From VRUE01 sp963703175 (GTDB lineage Bacteria > Actinomycetota > Thermoleophilia > Solirubrobacterales > 70-9): 64,000 bases of DNA. Shown here in pieces: positions 1 to 8,213 of the stretch. The DNA is taken from contig OY969794.1 in the NCBI GenBank assembly GCA_963703175.1, positions 868,001 through 932,000 of the forward strand, in the 5' to 3' direction. Position 1 is the stretch's first letter; every line of letters starts with the position of its first letter. Made by a program: the position numbers and the translations under genes. The notes beneath the pieces are model-generated. The model did not search any database. It saw only the letters and a program-made list of their open reading frames with translations, and was not told where the DNA came from.

Positions 1-428
1 AGGACTACCTCGCGTATGTCTCCCTCGGCGACACGGCGCAGCAACTCGGCGATCTTCAGGTCGCTGGCGTCGACGCCGTCGATTGGTGAGAGGGCACCGC
101 CGAGCACGTGGTAGAGGCCGCGGTACTCGTGCGTGCGCTCGATCGGGATCACGTCGGCGGGCTCCTCGACTACGCAGATCGTCGCCTGATCGCGGTTGGA
201 GTCCTGGCAGATCCGGCAGCGCGGGCCCTCGGAGAGGTTGAAGCAGCGCTCGCAGAGACCGACCTTCTCCTTCACCTCGCGGATCGCCGCAGCCAGCGCC
301 GCAGCCTCTTCGTCGGGCGCGCGAAGTATGTGGAAAGCGAGGCGCTGGGCCGTGCGCTGGCCGATCCCCGGCAGCCGTGAGAGCTCGGCGACGAGGCGGG
401 AGAGCGGTGCAGGTCCCTCGGCGCTCAC
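1..428 (-). CDS. recR: Recombination mediator RecR (partial, C-terminus outside window)
   Basis: Reading the minus strand from a GTG at 428 gives an N-terminal helix-hairpin-helix region (LSRLPGIGQRTAQRLAFHIL), then a four-cysteine zinc finger (CERC then CRIC) and the start of the Toprim domain (ICVVEEPADVIPIE). These are the RecR hallmarks. RecR acts with RecF/RecO to load RecA on gapped DNA. The start overlaps the ybaB stop by 4 bp (GTGA), so it is translationally coupled as third gene of the classic dnaX-ybaB-recR operon. About 142 residues are present, so roughly the last 55-60 of the usual ~200 lie beyond the window edge. Confidence 0.95.
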   Translation of the reverse strand, partial: MSAEGPAPLSRLVAELSRLPGIGQRTAQRLAFHILRAPDEEAAALAAAIREVKEKVGLCERCFNLSEGPRCRICQDSNRDQATICVVEEPADVIPIERTHEYRGLYHVLGGALSPIDGVDASDLKIAELLRRVAEGDIREVV

Positions 429-766
429 ATCCCGGGGAGGCCGCCCAGGCCTCCCATGCCCCCGGTAATCCCGCCCATCTTCGAGCCGGCCAGCTCCTGT
501 GCGGCGCGCAACGCCTCGTTGACCGCGGCCTGCACCATGTCAGCGAGTATCTCCGCCTCCTCGGGATCGATCGCTTCGGGGTCGATCGCGATCTCGCGCA
601 AGGTCATGTCGCCGCCCATCTTCACCTTGACCATGCCGCCGCCCGCACTCGCCTCGACAACCTCGTCTTTGAGCTGCTCTTGAGCTTGCTCCATCTGCTG
701 CTGCATCTGCTGCGCCTGTTTCATCAGCGCGTTTACGTCGAAGCCTCCAGGACCACCCCGTGCCAT
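425..766 (-). CDS. ybaB: YbaB/EbfC family nucleoid-associated protein
   Basis: A 113-residue protein with the typical YbaB layout: a Met/Gln-rich amphipathic helix (MKQAQQMQQQMEQAQEQL), a small beta sheet around VVEASAGGGMVKVKMGGD, and a C-terminal Gly/Met-rich tail. Family members are small dimeric DNA-binding proteins encoded between dnaX and recR. The ATG at 766 overlaps the dnaX stop by one base (TGATG). A TTG one codon upstream is also possible but the ATG is preferred. Function in replication or recombination is inferred from operon position and family knowledge. Confidence 0.95.
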   Translation of the reverse strand: MARGGPGGFDVNALMKQAQQMQQQMEQAQEQLKDEVVEASAGGGMVKVKMGGDMTLREIAIDPEAIDPEEAEILADMVQAAVNEALRAAQELAGSKMGGITGGMGGLGGLPGM

Positions 767-2571
767 CAACCGACCTCCTCGGCGTCAAATTCACTTTTGA
801 TCTTCTCCACCAGCGCCTCATGATCGACGCCGTCCTCCTCAGCCTCGGCCTCGGGGGAAGCCTGCTCCCCCTCGAGGACGGCGTAGGCCGGCCGCAGCTT
901 CTGCCCCAACACCGTCTCCAGCGCCGCTGCCATCTGTTCCCGCTTGTCGGGTGCTTCGGCCTTGCGCTTGTTAAAGGTGTGGTCGGCGGGGAAGCCAACA
1001 GTCACGGTCATCTCCTCAGCATCGAACGCAACCGGCCGCGCACCCTCAAAGGTGGCCGCCAGCGCCGGCGCGGTCTGCATCAGCTGGTCGAGCACAGCGG
1101 GCCAGACGCGGACAACCTGCTCGAGGTCAAGTTGGCCCGCGGGTCCTGTCGCCGCGGCCTCCCCCATGTGCTCGGATCCCGCTTCGCGGTCTCCTCCGCT
1201 ATGGGGGACCCCCGCCGCAGCGCCACCCGCGGGAGAGTCGTCCTCAGCAGACGGCGTCGAGTCTTCATCTGAAGCTTCCGGACCCTGGGCGTCAATCGGA
1301 GGCGCTTCTGCCGCGGGTGGCGGCGTAGGGGGGACCTCCCCTGAGGAAGCTTTAGCTACCGGAAGGGGAGGTGGGTCCCCTGCGCCGACAGGACCCGCGG
1401 CCCGAGGCCCCCCTGTTCCTTGCTCGAGTCTCTCGATGCGCCTGAGCAAACCCTCGGTTGACGGGTCGAGGTCCGGCCGCGCCGCTTTGAGCAGCGCGAT
1501 CTCGACTGCCATGCGAGCGTCATCGCCCTCGCGCACGGCGGTCAGAGCTGCCGAAAGCTCGTCGATGGTCCGCACCAGGGTCGCCGCCCCGACCGCCTGA
1601 GCCTGCGCAGCCATCCACCCCTCGTCGGTCGCCGTAACGACGAACGTGTTCGGCACCTCGCCGACGGTCTGGGTGACCAGTAGGTGGCGCAGGTGGGCGA
1701 GCAGGTCGCGGGCGAACTGGGACGGGTCGCGGCCGGAGCCGGCCATTTCCTCGACCCCGAGCAGCACGGCCTTGGGATCCTCAGCGATCACCGCATCGAC
1801 GGCGCCGAAGAGCAGCTCGGCGTCGGCGGCGCCGAGCAGCTGCAGCACGTCTTCGAGCCCGACCTGATTACCGCCGTAAGCGACCAGCTGGTCGAGCGTT
1901 CCGAGGGCGTCGCGGAAGCTGCCGGAGGCAGAACGGGCGATCGTCGCTACGGCGCCGTCATCGACCTCGATCCCCTCTGCAACGGCAACCCGCTGCACCA
2001 CCTCGGAGATCTGCTCAAGCGAGGGGCGCTGAAAGTCGAAGCGTTGGCAGCGGTCGGCGATCGTCGCCATCACCTTGTGCGACTCGGTCGTCGCCAAGAT
2101 GAAAACCGTGTTGGGCGGCGGCTCCTCCAGCGTCTTGAGGAAGGCGTTCCATGCCTCCTTGGTCAGCATGTGCGCCTCGTCGAGGATGTAGACCTTCCAG
2201 CGGCCGCCGGAAGGCGCGTAGGCGACCCGCTCGCGCAGATCGCGGACATCGTCGACCGAGCGGTTGGAGGCCGCGTCCATCTCGATCACATCGATCGAGC
2301 TGCCGGCCGCGATCGTCAGGCAGGACTCGCATTCACCACAGGGCGTGACGGTCGGGCCGCCGCGCTCGCAGTTGAGCGAGCGAGCGAGGATCTTTGCCAT
2401 CGACGTCTTGCCGGTGCCGCGCGAGCCGACAAAGAGGTAAGCGTGGTGGACCTTGCCCTGCTCCACGGCGTTGCGCAGAGTGCGGACGACGTGCTGCTGA
2501 CCGACCACTTCGTCGAAGGAGCCGGGACGGTGGCGGCGGTAAAGGGACGTCGAGTCGCTGGACGGAGGCAC
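766..2571 (-). CDS. dnaX: DNA polymerase III subunits gamma/tau
   Basis: A 601-residue clamp-loader ATPase. The N-terminus carries the DnaX signature YRRHRPGSFDEVVGQ, Walker A GSRGTGKT (residues 49-56), the zinc module Cys68, Cys78, Cys81 and Cys84, and Walker B ILDEAH (about 129-134). Domain III and a tau-like C-terminus ending in acidic residues follow. Residues about 380-480 are a Pro/Ala/Gly/Glu-rich linker. Within the DNA for this linker lie two large palindromic elements (1136-1233 and 1310-1401) that keep the frame open. It heads the dnaX-ybaB-recR operon. No obvious slippery heptamer for gamma formation was seen. Confidence 0.97.
   Translation of the reverse strand: MPPSSDSTSLYRRHRPGSFDEVVGQQHVVRTLRNAVEQGKVHHAYLFVGSRGTGKTSMAKILARSLNCERGGPTVTPCGECESCLTIAAGSSIDVIEMDAASNRSVDDVRDLRERVAYAPSGGRWKVYILDEAHMLTKEAWNAFLKTLEEPPPNTVFILATTESHKVMATIADRCQRFDFQRPSLEQISEVVQRVAVAEGIEVDDGAVATIARSASGSFRDALGTLDQLVAYGGNQVGLEDVLQLLGAADAELLFGAVDAVIAEDPKAVLLGVEEMAGSGRDPSQFARDLLAHLRHLLVTQTVGEVPNTFVVTATDEGWMAAQAQAVGAATLVRTIDELSAALTAVREGDDARMAVEIALLKAARPDLDPSTEGLLRRIERLEQGTGGPRAAGPVGAGDPPPLPVAKASSGEVPPTPPPAAEAPPIDAQGPEASDEDSTPSAEDDSPAGGAAAGVPHSGGDREAGSEHMGEAAATGPAGQLDLEQVVRVWPAVLDQLMQTAPALAATFEGARPVAFDAEEMTVTVGFPADHTFNKRKAEAPDKREQMAAALETVLGQKLRPAYAVLEGEQASPEAEAEEDGVDHEALVEKIKSEFDAEEVG
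1136..1233. repeat. Related palindromic element (98 bp) inside dnaX
   Basis: The arms CCCGCGGGT (1136-1144) and ACCCGCGGG (1225-1233) are inverted repeats. The next internal arms are CCCCCAT (1161-1167) and ATGGGGG (1201-1207), and a CCGC-TTC-GCGG mini-hairpin sits in the loop. Its left end GCGGGTCCTGTCGCCGC matches, with one mismatch, the reverse complement of the right end of copy 1, and its other end shares CCGCGGGTGGCG. It therefore appears to be a divergent member of the same family in opposite orientation, also read through in frame by dnaX. Confidence 0.65.
1310..1401. repeat. Palindromic element copy 1 (92 bp) inside dnaX
   Basis: The outer arms GCCGCGGGT (1310-1318) and ACCCGCGGC (1393-1401) are perfect inverted repeats. 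Inside, CGGCGTAGGGG (1321-1331) pairs with CCCCTGCGCCG (1377-1387) with one G-T wobble, ACCTCCCCT (1334-1342) pairs with AGGGGAGGT (1364-1372), and the loop holds a smaller AGCT..AGCT hairpin. A 92-bp copy in inverse orientation lies at 43795-43886, identical at 85 of 92 positions. The element is translated in frame as part of the DnaX linker (GPVGAGDPPPLPVAKASSGE). Confidence 0.85.
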
Positions 2572-2605
2572 CGCAGCCAGTGTATCTGCGGGCGATGAGC
2601 GGTCT

Positions 2606-2644
2606 GTGGCGCTTTAGTCGCGCATAGAGCGACTAAAGCGCCAC
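2606..2644. repeat. Perfect 16-bp inverted repeat between dnaX and a divergent gene
   Basis: GTGGCGCTTTAGTCGC (2606-2621) and its exact reverse complement (2629-2644) flank a 7-nt loop. It fills most of the space between the divergent dnaX and membrane-protein starts, so it is not a terminator for either. It could be an operator, a structured 5' leader, or another member of the palindromic elements found around this window. The word GACTAAA recurs in the hairpin at 55687-55741. Confidence 0.7.
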
Positions 2645-2665
2645 GCGCACCGGTAGGTTGCGCCG

Positions 2666-4195
2666 GTGCCGTCGAGGGCCCGCCACTGGTTGACGCCTGC
2701 TGCCTGGGTCGCCGCCGTCGCGGCGCTGCTGCTCGCGGTCTTCCCGCTCGGCTTCCCCAACTACGACACGATCTACGCGCTGCTCTGGGGCCGGGAACTG
2801 GGCGATGGCCTGAGCCCGGACCGTGGCGCCGCGCTTCCCCCCACGCCGCACCCCCTGGCCGAACTTTTCGGCCTCATCGCCTCTCCACTAGGCAGCGGCG
2901 CGATCGACCTGACGATGGTCGTCGCCTACCTCTCGCTCGGCCTTGTCGGTTACCTCGTCTACCGCTTGGGCTCGCTCTGGTTCGACCGCCCGATCGGCGC
3001 AGTCGCCGCCCTGATCGTCCTAACCCGCGCCCCTTTCCTCTCCAACGGCCTACGCGCCTACGTGGACCTCCCCTACATAGCCCTAGTCCTCGGCGCCCTC
3101 GTCATCGAGACGAGACGCCCCCGCGCCGGCTGGCCAGTCCTAGCCTTGCTAGCTGCAGCTGGCCTGCTCCGACCGGAGGCCTGGCTGTTCTCGTTCGCTT
3201 ACTTGGCTTACCTCGCCCTGGGCCCTGGGCAGTCCGACCCTGATCGTGCTGATGAGGGGACAGAGAGGGTGCCTCTCGAACGGGCGGATACTCAAAAACG
3301 CGACCTAATTAGGTCGCGTTTTGTCCGGGCGAGAGGCACCCTCTCTGTCCCTCCCACAGGGCTCATCGCCCTCACCCTGGCAGGACCGGTCCTGTGGGCG
3401 TTGTTCGACTGGATCACGTCTGGCAGCCCGACCTACTCGTTCACGGGAACGCGCGAAACGGTGGAAACCCTCGGCCGCCACACCGGCCCCCTCGACCTCA
3501 TCCTCTATGGACCCCGCGCCCTCGGCGAAGTCATGCAGTGGCCGGGAATGATCGGGGCGCTGGGGGGAGTCGTTCTCGGCTTTCTCTTCCTCCGCCGCCG
3601 TTCCGAGATCGGCATCGCCGCCGGCGTGCTCGCCCTCGGCGCCTTCGCTGTCCTCGCCTGTGCCGGCCTGGCGATCATCGCCCGCTACACGATGCTCGCC
3701 GGCGCGGTGCTCGCGATCTTCGTCGCCCTGGCGCTGCTCGGCTGGCGACTGCTTGACCAGAGCCACCCTTGGCGCCGCGCCTGGCAGGCCTTTGCCGCCG
3801 TCCTCCTGCTCATGTTCGTCGTCTGGGCGCCCAACCAGTACGACCTGCTCTCGCAGGTCAACACCGACCTCACCAACCAGGGGGGGATCGAGTCCGACCT
3901 CGGCGACCTGGCCGACTCCGGCGCATTCGAGCCGCTCTGCCTACCGATCTCGGTTCCCAACCACCGCGCCGTGCCCCGCCTCGCCTTCGACCTCGACGTC
4001 AGGCCCTCGCACATCGTCAGCTCCTCCGAGCAACGCCAGCCTCGCCGCGGCTACTTCCTCGACCCGGCCAGCCCCTTCGTCATCCACAACTTCGTCCTAG
4101 ACCCCAACGACCCCTCCCGCTTCACCGCCAAAGTCCCCCAGGGCTTCCACCCCGTAGCCCGCAACGGGTCATGGCGCCTCTACCGCCGCTGCTGA
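2666..4195 (+). CDS. GT-C-like multi-spanning membrane protein (putative glycosyltransferase)
   Basis: A 509-residue protein starting at GTG 2666, with an N-terminal membrane segment, an early acidic loop (FPNYDTIYALLWGRELGDG), and about ten hydrophobic segments before a soluble C-terminal third. This topology, with an aspartate in the first extracytoplasmic loop, resembles GT-C lipid-linked sugar transferases of the mannosyltransferase type. The donor and acceptor are unknown. Residues about 195-230 (GTERVPLERADTQKRDLIRS and onward) are charged, interrupt a hydrophobic stretch and are encoded by a 95-bp palindrome at 3257-3351, so they look like an insertion rather than native sequence. Confidence 0.7.
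   Translation: MPSRARHWLTPAAWVAAVAALLLAVFPLGFPNYDTIYALLWGRELGDGLSPDRGAALPPTPHPLAELFGLIASPLGSGAIDLTMVVAYLSLGLVGYLVYRLGSLWFDRPIGAVAALIVLTRAPFLSNGLRAYVDLPYIALVLGALVIETRRPRAGWPVLALLAAAGLLRPEAWLFSFAYLAYLALGPGQSDPDRADEGTERVPLERADTQKRDLIRSRFVRARGTLSVPPTGLIALTLAGPVLWALFDWITSGSPTYSFTGTRETVETLGRHTGPLDLILYGPRALGEVMQWPGMIGALGGVVLGFLFLRRRSEIGIAAGVLALGAFAVLACAGLAIIARYTMLAGAVLAIFVALALLGWRLLDQSHPWRRAWQAFAAVLLLMFVVWAPNQYDLLSQVNTDLTNQGGIESDLGDLADSGAFEPLCLPISVPNHRAVPRLAFDLDVRPSHIVSSSEQRQPRRGYFLDPASPFVIHNFVLDPNDPSRFTAKVPQGFHPVARNGSWRLYRRC
3257..3351. repeat. 95-bp palindromic insertion inside the membrane-protein gene
   Basis: Outer arms of 22 bp (3257-3278 and 3330-3351) are perfect inverted repeats beginning GGGACAGAGAGGGTGCC. 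A second pair CGGA (3285-3288) / TCCG (3324-3327) brackets a perfect 28-bp palindrome at 3295-3322 (AAAACGCGACCTAA and its complement). The whole unit would fold into one long cruciform or hairpin. It keeps the reading frame open and adds about 32 charged residues to a membrane protein. No flanking target duplication is obvious. Confidence 0.85.
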
Positions 4196-4197
4196 GG

Positions 4198-4248
4198 AAC
4201 TTCTGACGCCTTTATGACCCCCATAGGCATCAAAAGGCATCAGGAGTT
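4198..4248. terminator. Bidirectional hairpin between convergent genes
   Basis: AACTTCTGACGCCTTT (4198-4213) pairs with AAAGGCATCAGGAGTT (4233-4248), with mismatches only at two positions. It lies just after the stop of the membrane-protein gene and overlaps the last codons of the convergent acetolactate decarboxylase gene, the position expected of a shared terminator. There is no strong T tract. Confidence 0.6.
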
Positions 4249-5022
4249 GCGCTCGACCGCCTCGATCGCTGCGTGGGTGGCGGCAGCGAGCTCGGGGTCG
4301 GCGAGGTCCACCGAGGGCGGTAGCTCGATATGCAGCTCGCTCGAGGGATCAAGCCGAGCCTGGAGACCATCCGAGCGCGAAGCAAGGACGTGGCCGCCGC
4401 GGCTGCGATCGGCGGAGATGAAATGGAGGTGGTAGCCGCTCACCTCTATCCCCTCGACGTAATCGGGGAAGCGGAAGCCGAGCATCGTCCCCTCGATATC
4501 CGCCAGCTCGAAGACGTGCTGCTCTAGAACAACCTCGGTCAGCGGCCGGTAGGGCGGGCTTTGGCGGGGAACCGAGCGAGCGCGGACCAGCCCGAAGCGT
4601 CCGTCGAGGCGGATCGCGCAGGAAGCGGCGCTGGCCGGGATCAGCTCGTCGAGCCGCGCCAGCAGCTGCAGGTGGTCGAGCGAGCCGGCGAGCTGAACGT
4701 CGACCACGGGCTCGAAGCGAGTGACCACCGCGAAGGGGGTTCGCGAGGTTGTCTCGACCTCCTCGACCGCGCCGTCCACGTCGGCGCGGAAGAAGCGCCC
4801 GTCGATCGCGATCATCTCGCCGTCGAGGCCGTTGAGCGTGCCGAGGCCGAGGTCGCCGTGCTCGGCCAGCTCGGCGAAGCTGAGATCACCCTCGTAGGCT
4901 CCATCGAGCAGGGCGCCGATCGTCGAGGCTTGGAAGAGGACGTGGTGCTCGCGCTCGGCGTCGAGTTCCTTCTCGCGCATCGTCTCCATGTGCAACGCCC
5001 TGATCCAACGGTCGTCAAGCAT
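4240..5022 (-). CDS. budA: Alpha-acetolactate decarboxylase
   Basis: This 260-residue enzyme converts alpha-acetolactate to acetoin with loss of CO2, a branch from pyruvate metabolism. It shows the family's N-terminal LFQASTIGALLDGAYEGD, the central GLGTLNGLDGEMIAIDGRF, and the metal-binding C-terminal SGYHLHFISADRSRGGHVL, whose histidines bind zinc in characterised members. Start ATG 5022 is chosen. An in-frame ATG at 5043 would add seven residues and leave only two bases before the divergent ABC transporter gene. Confidence 0.92.
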   Translation of the reverse strand: MLDDRWIRALHMETMREKELDAEREHHVLFQASTIGALLDGAYEGDLSFAELAEHGDLGLGTLNGLDGEMIAIDGRFFRADVDGAVEEVETTSRTPFAVVTRFEPVVDVQLAGSLDHLQLLARLDELIPASAASCAIRLDGRFGLVRARSVPRQSPPYRPLTEVVLEQHVFELADIEGTMLGFRFPDYVEGIEVSGYHLHFISADRSRGGHVLASRSDGLQARLDPSSELHIELPPSVDLADPELAAATHAAIEAVERNS

Positions 5023-5045
5023 GGCGGGCAGTCTTCCATGCAAGC

Positions 5046-5945
5046 ATGGCCGCCATGGCAGCGATCGAACTGCGCGGCGTGGTGAAGAGGTTCGGCCCGA
5101 TCACAGCGGTTGACGGGCTCGACCTCGACGTGCCTGAGGGCATCTGCCTCGGCCTGCTCGGGCCGAACGGCGCTGGCAAGTCGACGACGATGCGGCTGAT
5201 CACCGGACAAGCTCTGCCCGACGCCGGCGAACTGCGCGCGCTCGGCCACGAGCTGCCCGGCGATTCGAAGGCGGCGCGCGCCAAGATGGGCGTCGTCCCG
5301 CAGCTCGACAACCTCGACGTCGACGTCACGGTCGAGGACAACCTGGCCGTGTACGCCCGTCTCTACCGGGTCCCCGACGTTGGCGCCGCGGTCAACCGGG
5401 CACTGGATCTAGCCCGCCTGCGCGACCGTCGTCGCGACGCCGTCGACGAGCTCTCCGGCGGCATGCGCCGCCGCCTGCTGCTCGCCCGCGGCCTCGTTCA
5501 CGAACCGAAGCTGATCCTGCTCGACGAGCCGACCGTCGGCCTCGACCCGCAGATCCGCACCGAGCTCTGGGCCCTGATCGACAACCTGCGCTCGGGCGGC
5601 ACGACGATCCTGATGTCGACCCACTACATCGAGGAGGCCGAGCGGCTCGCCGATGAGGTCGCGGTGATGACCCACGGCAAAGTGATCAGCCGGGGCAAGC
5701 CGGCCGAGCTGATCGTCGAGCACGTCGGCCGCCAGACCGCCGAGGTCTACGGCCCGCCCGATCGCCTTGCCGCGGTGCGGGCCGACGCCGAAGCCCGCGG
5801 ACTTGCGGTGCGCCCGGCCGGTCCGGCGATCGCCATCGTTGGCTCTGAGCGAGCGGAGAACGGGGCAATTCCCGACGACGCAGTGGTGCGCGCCGCGACC
5901 CTCGAGGACGTCTTCGTGATGTTGACTGGCGAGGCTGCAGAGTGA
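5046..5945 (+). CDS. ABC transporter ATP-binding protein (NodI/DrrA-type exporter)
   Basis: A 299-residue ATPase with Walker A GPNGAGKST (39-47), signature LSGGMRRRL, Walker B LILLDEP and switch histidine in MSTHYIEEAERLAD. A C-terminal regulatory extension ends in LEDVFVMLTGEA, as in DrrA/NodI exporters. The next gene is its ABC-2 permease, so together they form a two-component exporter; the substrate cannot be told from sequence. ATG codons at 5046 and 5055 are both possible starts. Confidence 0.93.
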   Translation: MAAMAAIELRGVVKRFGPITAVDGLDLDVPEGICLGLLGPNGAGKSTTMRLITGQALPDAGELRALGHELPGDSKAARAKMGVVPQLDNLDVDVTVEDNLAVYARLYRVPDVGAAVNRALDLARLRDRRRDAVDELSGGMRRRLLLARGLVHEPKLILLDEPTVGLDPQIRTELWALIDNLRSGGTTILMSTHYIEEAERLADEVAVMTHGKVISRGKPAELIVEHVGRQTAEVYGPPDRLAAVRADAEARGLAVRPAGPAIAIVGSERAENGAIPDDAVVRAATLEDVFVMLTGEAAE

Positions 5946-6087
5946 GCCCAGGACGCTGCAAACCGGCGCATCTCGGGGTCTTCGGTCGGTCGGTTCGGGT
6001 CGCGCACAAACAGTGCGCTCCCCTCACCGCCCTCCCTGCATCCCCCGACCTGCTTGGTTTTCGCGCCCTGGGAAGGCCAGGAATCAG

Positions 6088-6855
6088 ATGAGGCGCTTAG
6101 AACCGGCGGCGATCAGCGGTGTGATGAGCCGCGAGCTGGCCAACTTCCGCACCTACTGGCGGGGGACGACCTTCTCCAGCGTGCTGGAACCGATCGTCTA
6201 CCTGCTCGCCTTCGGGCTTGGCCTCAGCGCGACCCTGATCGACGAAGTCCAGGGCGTCCCCTACGTGCAGTTCGTCGGCACCGGGATGGTCGCCACCGCG
6301 GTGATCTTCTCCAGCGCCCTGCCGGCGATGTTCGGCACCTTTGTCAAGCACCGCTTTCAGAACACTTACGAAGCGATCCTCGCCGCTCCGGTCGACGTCG
6401 AGGAGCTGGTCAGCGCCGAGATGCTCTGGATCGGCCTGCGCGCCAGCGTCTACGGCTGCGTGCCGCTGCTGGTGACGATGCTCTTCGGCCTCGACCCGGC
6501 CTGGGGGATGCTGCTGACGCCGCTCTTCTGCCTCTTCACCGCGCTCGGCTTCGCCGGCTTTGGCATCGCGATGGCGGCGACCGTCGCCAAGATCGACCAG
6601 TTCAACTACGTGACGGCGCTCTTCGTCACGCCACTCTTCCTCGTTTCCGGTGCCTTCTTCCCGATCGACGAATTGCCGGAGGGCGTGCAGGTGGTCGCCC
6701 AGCTCAACCCCCTTCACCAGCTAGTTGAACTGGTCCGCGGCGGTGCCTTCGGCTACGAAGCGATCGACCTCGTCCGCTTCGCCGGCCTGGTCGCCTTTGC
6801 CCTCGTCATGTGGCGGGTCTCAATCAGCCGCATGGAGACGCGCCTGATCGACTGA
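6088..6855 (+). CDS. ABC-2 type transporter permease (NodJ/DrrB-type)
   Basis: This 255-residue integral membrane protein has six hydrophobic segments and the ABC-2 signature region near the end (LNPLHQLVELVRGGAFG). It begins RRLEPAAISGVMSRELANFR and is the membrane partner of the preceding ATPase. Start ATG 6088 is preferred because AGGA lies five bases upstream. A longer frame from 6013 exists but adds a Pro/Arg-rich stretch unlike the family. Confidence 0.9.
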   Translation: MRRLEPAAISGVMSRELANFRTYWRGTTFSSVLEPIVYLLAFGLGLSATLIDEVQGVPYVQFVGTGMVATAVIFSSALPAMFGTFVKHRFQNTYEAILAAPVDVEELVSAEMLWIGLRASVYGCVPLLVTMLFGLDPAWGMLLTPLFCLFTALGFAGFGIAMAATVAKIDQFNYVTALFVTPLFLVSGAFFPIDELPEGVQVVAQLNPLHQLVELVRGGAFGYEAIDLVRFAGLVAFALVMWRVSISRMETRLID

Positions 6856-6857
6856 CC

Positions 6858-6906
6858 GCCGACGGGCCGAAAACCCACGTATTCGGTGGGAAAGAGACCC
6901 GTCGGC
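6858..6906. terminator. Hairpin after the ABC permease
   Basis: GCCGACGGG (6858-6866) pairs with CCCGTCGGC (6898-6906), and inside it CCCAC (6874-6878) pairs with GTGGG (6886-6890). It starts three bases after the permease stop codon and precedes the next gene by 17 bases. The word CCGCCGACGGG is shared with the hairpin at 55687-55741. A terminator or processing role is inferred from position. Confidence 0.55.
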
Positions 6907-6923
6907 AGATGTAGGCTGGCGCC

Positions 6924-7895
6924 GTGACTGGCGGCTTCAAGCGTTCGGGGCGGTTTGGGCTGATCGGCGTCTTCGTCGTCGTCGCGATCGTCCTCGTCAT
7001 CGCCACTACCACCGGCCAGGGCGAAGCCAATCCGAAGACGACGCTGGCGCTGGTCTTCGGCGTGATCGCTGTCTTCGTCGTCATCCTCTTCGCCCTGCAG
7101 CGCTCCGACCTGAACCGCGTATCGGGCGCAAGCGCGCACGACAGCTCCCGCGCCGCCGCCGAAGGCGGGCGGCAGGTCGAGAACCCGACGACGATGGGCG
7201 AAGCCGACCTCTGGGCATCGATGGCAGTCGCGCCGATCACCCCCGAGGCGGTCAAGGCGCGGGCCGCAGGATGGGAGGCGGGTCGGCGCAGCCAAAACCT
7301 CGCCATGGTCGTGACCGCCCTGATCCTCGTCGTCGTGCCGGCGATGTACTTGCTCGAAAGCTTCCTGCCGCTGCTGATCGGCGCGCCAGTGATCGTCGCC
7401 TTCGCACTCTGGGGAAGCATCCGGGCGCTGATGCCCGGCGGAGAGATGGAACGCGGCTACGACAACGTCGGCAAGGCGATGGCGCCGCTGGGACTGGAGG
7501 TCACTGAGCGGCCAAAGGTCAACGTCGAGATGCGGGAAGCGACGACGGGTCGGGTCGGGCCGAAGATCCGCGGCGCGCTGGTGCTGAGCGGCGAGCGCAA
7601 CGGGCGCGCCGTCTCGGTCCGCCTCGGCAGCACCGAGACGGCGGCCCACAGCGAGACCACTGTGGCGGCCTCTGTTCCCAGGTTCACGGCGAAATCCCGC
7701 GACGGCCGGGTGCGGCCGGGGGACGGGGCGCCGGAGTCCGTGGTCGCTGCACTGAAAGACGTACCCAACTCGACCCGCTGGAAGAAAGTCACGGTCGAGG
7801 GCGGCCCCGAGGGTGTCACGGTCCTCCGCAAGGGCGGCGAGCAAGCCGACTGGCTCTGCGATCTCTGGCTCGCCGAGCGGCTCGCCAGAGCTTGA
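6924..7895 (+). CDS. Hypothetical membrane protein with four N-terminal helices
   Basis: A 323-residue protein of unknown function starting at GTG 6924. Hydrophobic segments fall at about residues 12-28, 40-57, 128-146 and 147-165, separated by a polar loop with Ala/Arg. The C-terminal half is soluble and ends in a segment (PDSVVAALKDVPNSTRW-like region, GGPEGVTVLRKGG) that may be a sensory or ligand-binding domain. No catalytic motif was recognised. Confidence 0.75.
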   Translation: MTGGFKRSGRFGLIGVFVVVAIVLVIATTTGQGEANPKTTLALVFGVIAVFVVILFALQRSDLNRVSGASAHDSSRAAAEGGRQVENPTTMGEADLWASMAVAPITPEAVKARAAGWEAGRRSQNLAMVVTALILVVVPAMYLLESFLPLLIGAPVIVAFALWGSIRALMPGGEMERGYDNVGKAMAPLGLEVTERPKVNVEMREATTGRVGPKIRGALVLSGERNGRAVSVRLGSTETAAHSETTVAASVPRFTAKSRDGRVRPGDGAPESVVAALKDVPNSTRWKKVTVEGGPEGVTVLRKGGEQADWLCDLWLAERLARA

Positions 7896-7954
7896 AATGG
7901 ACCGTGCACCCGCCCTTCGAAGCGAGGTCTCCAGGCATGTCCGTCGTGGTTGGC

Positions 7955-8055
7955 TCGAGTCGGGCTTACCTGCGGCACCCGCGGCATCCGCTTAAGGCTG
8001 CTTCCTTCCGGACCTGACCTGATTCGCGTGCCCACGTCGCGCAGGACCCGGCCGT
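7955..8055 (-). ncRNA. ffs: Signal recognition particle RNA, small bacterial type
   Basis: The minus strand contains the conserved SRP apical core GGTCAGGTCCGGAAGGAAGC followed by AGCC, about positions 8018-7995. Flanking arms pair as CCTGCG (near 8045) with CGCAGG (near 7970) and GGG with CCC further out, giving the expected single long hairpin of about 100 nt. SRP RNA binds Ffh for co-translational membrane targeting. Ends are approximate. The location a few kilobases from dnaX is common. Confidence 0.88.
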
Positions 8056-8213
8056 CAACGCCGCCCCCGGCAGACCGGTCCCGAAGGCCAGCCCCTTAGA
8101 GCGGTATTCGGCCCCGCTAGAGCGGATTGCGGGTTACAAGGCACCGCTGATTCCCCGCCTAGCACGGTCCACCCACGATCCTACCCGGCCACGGCCGTAG
8201 GATCATTCCCGCC

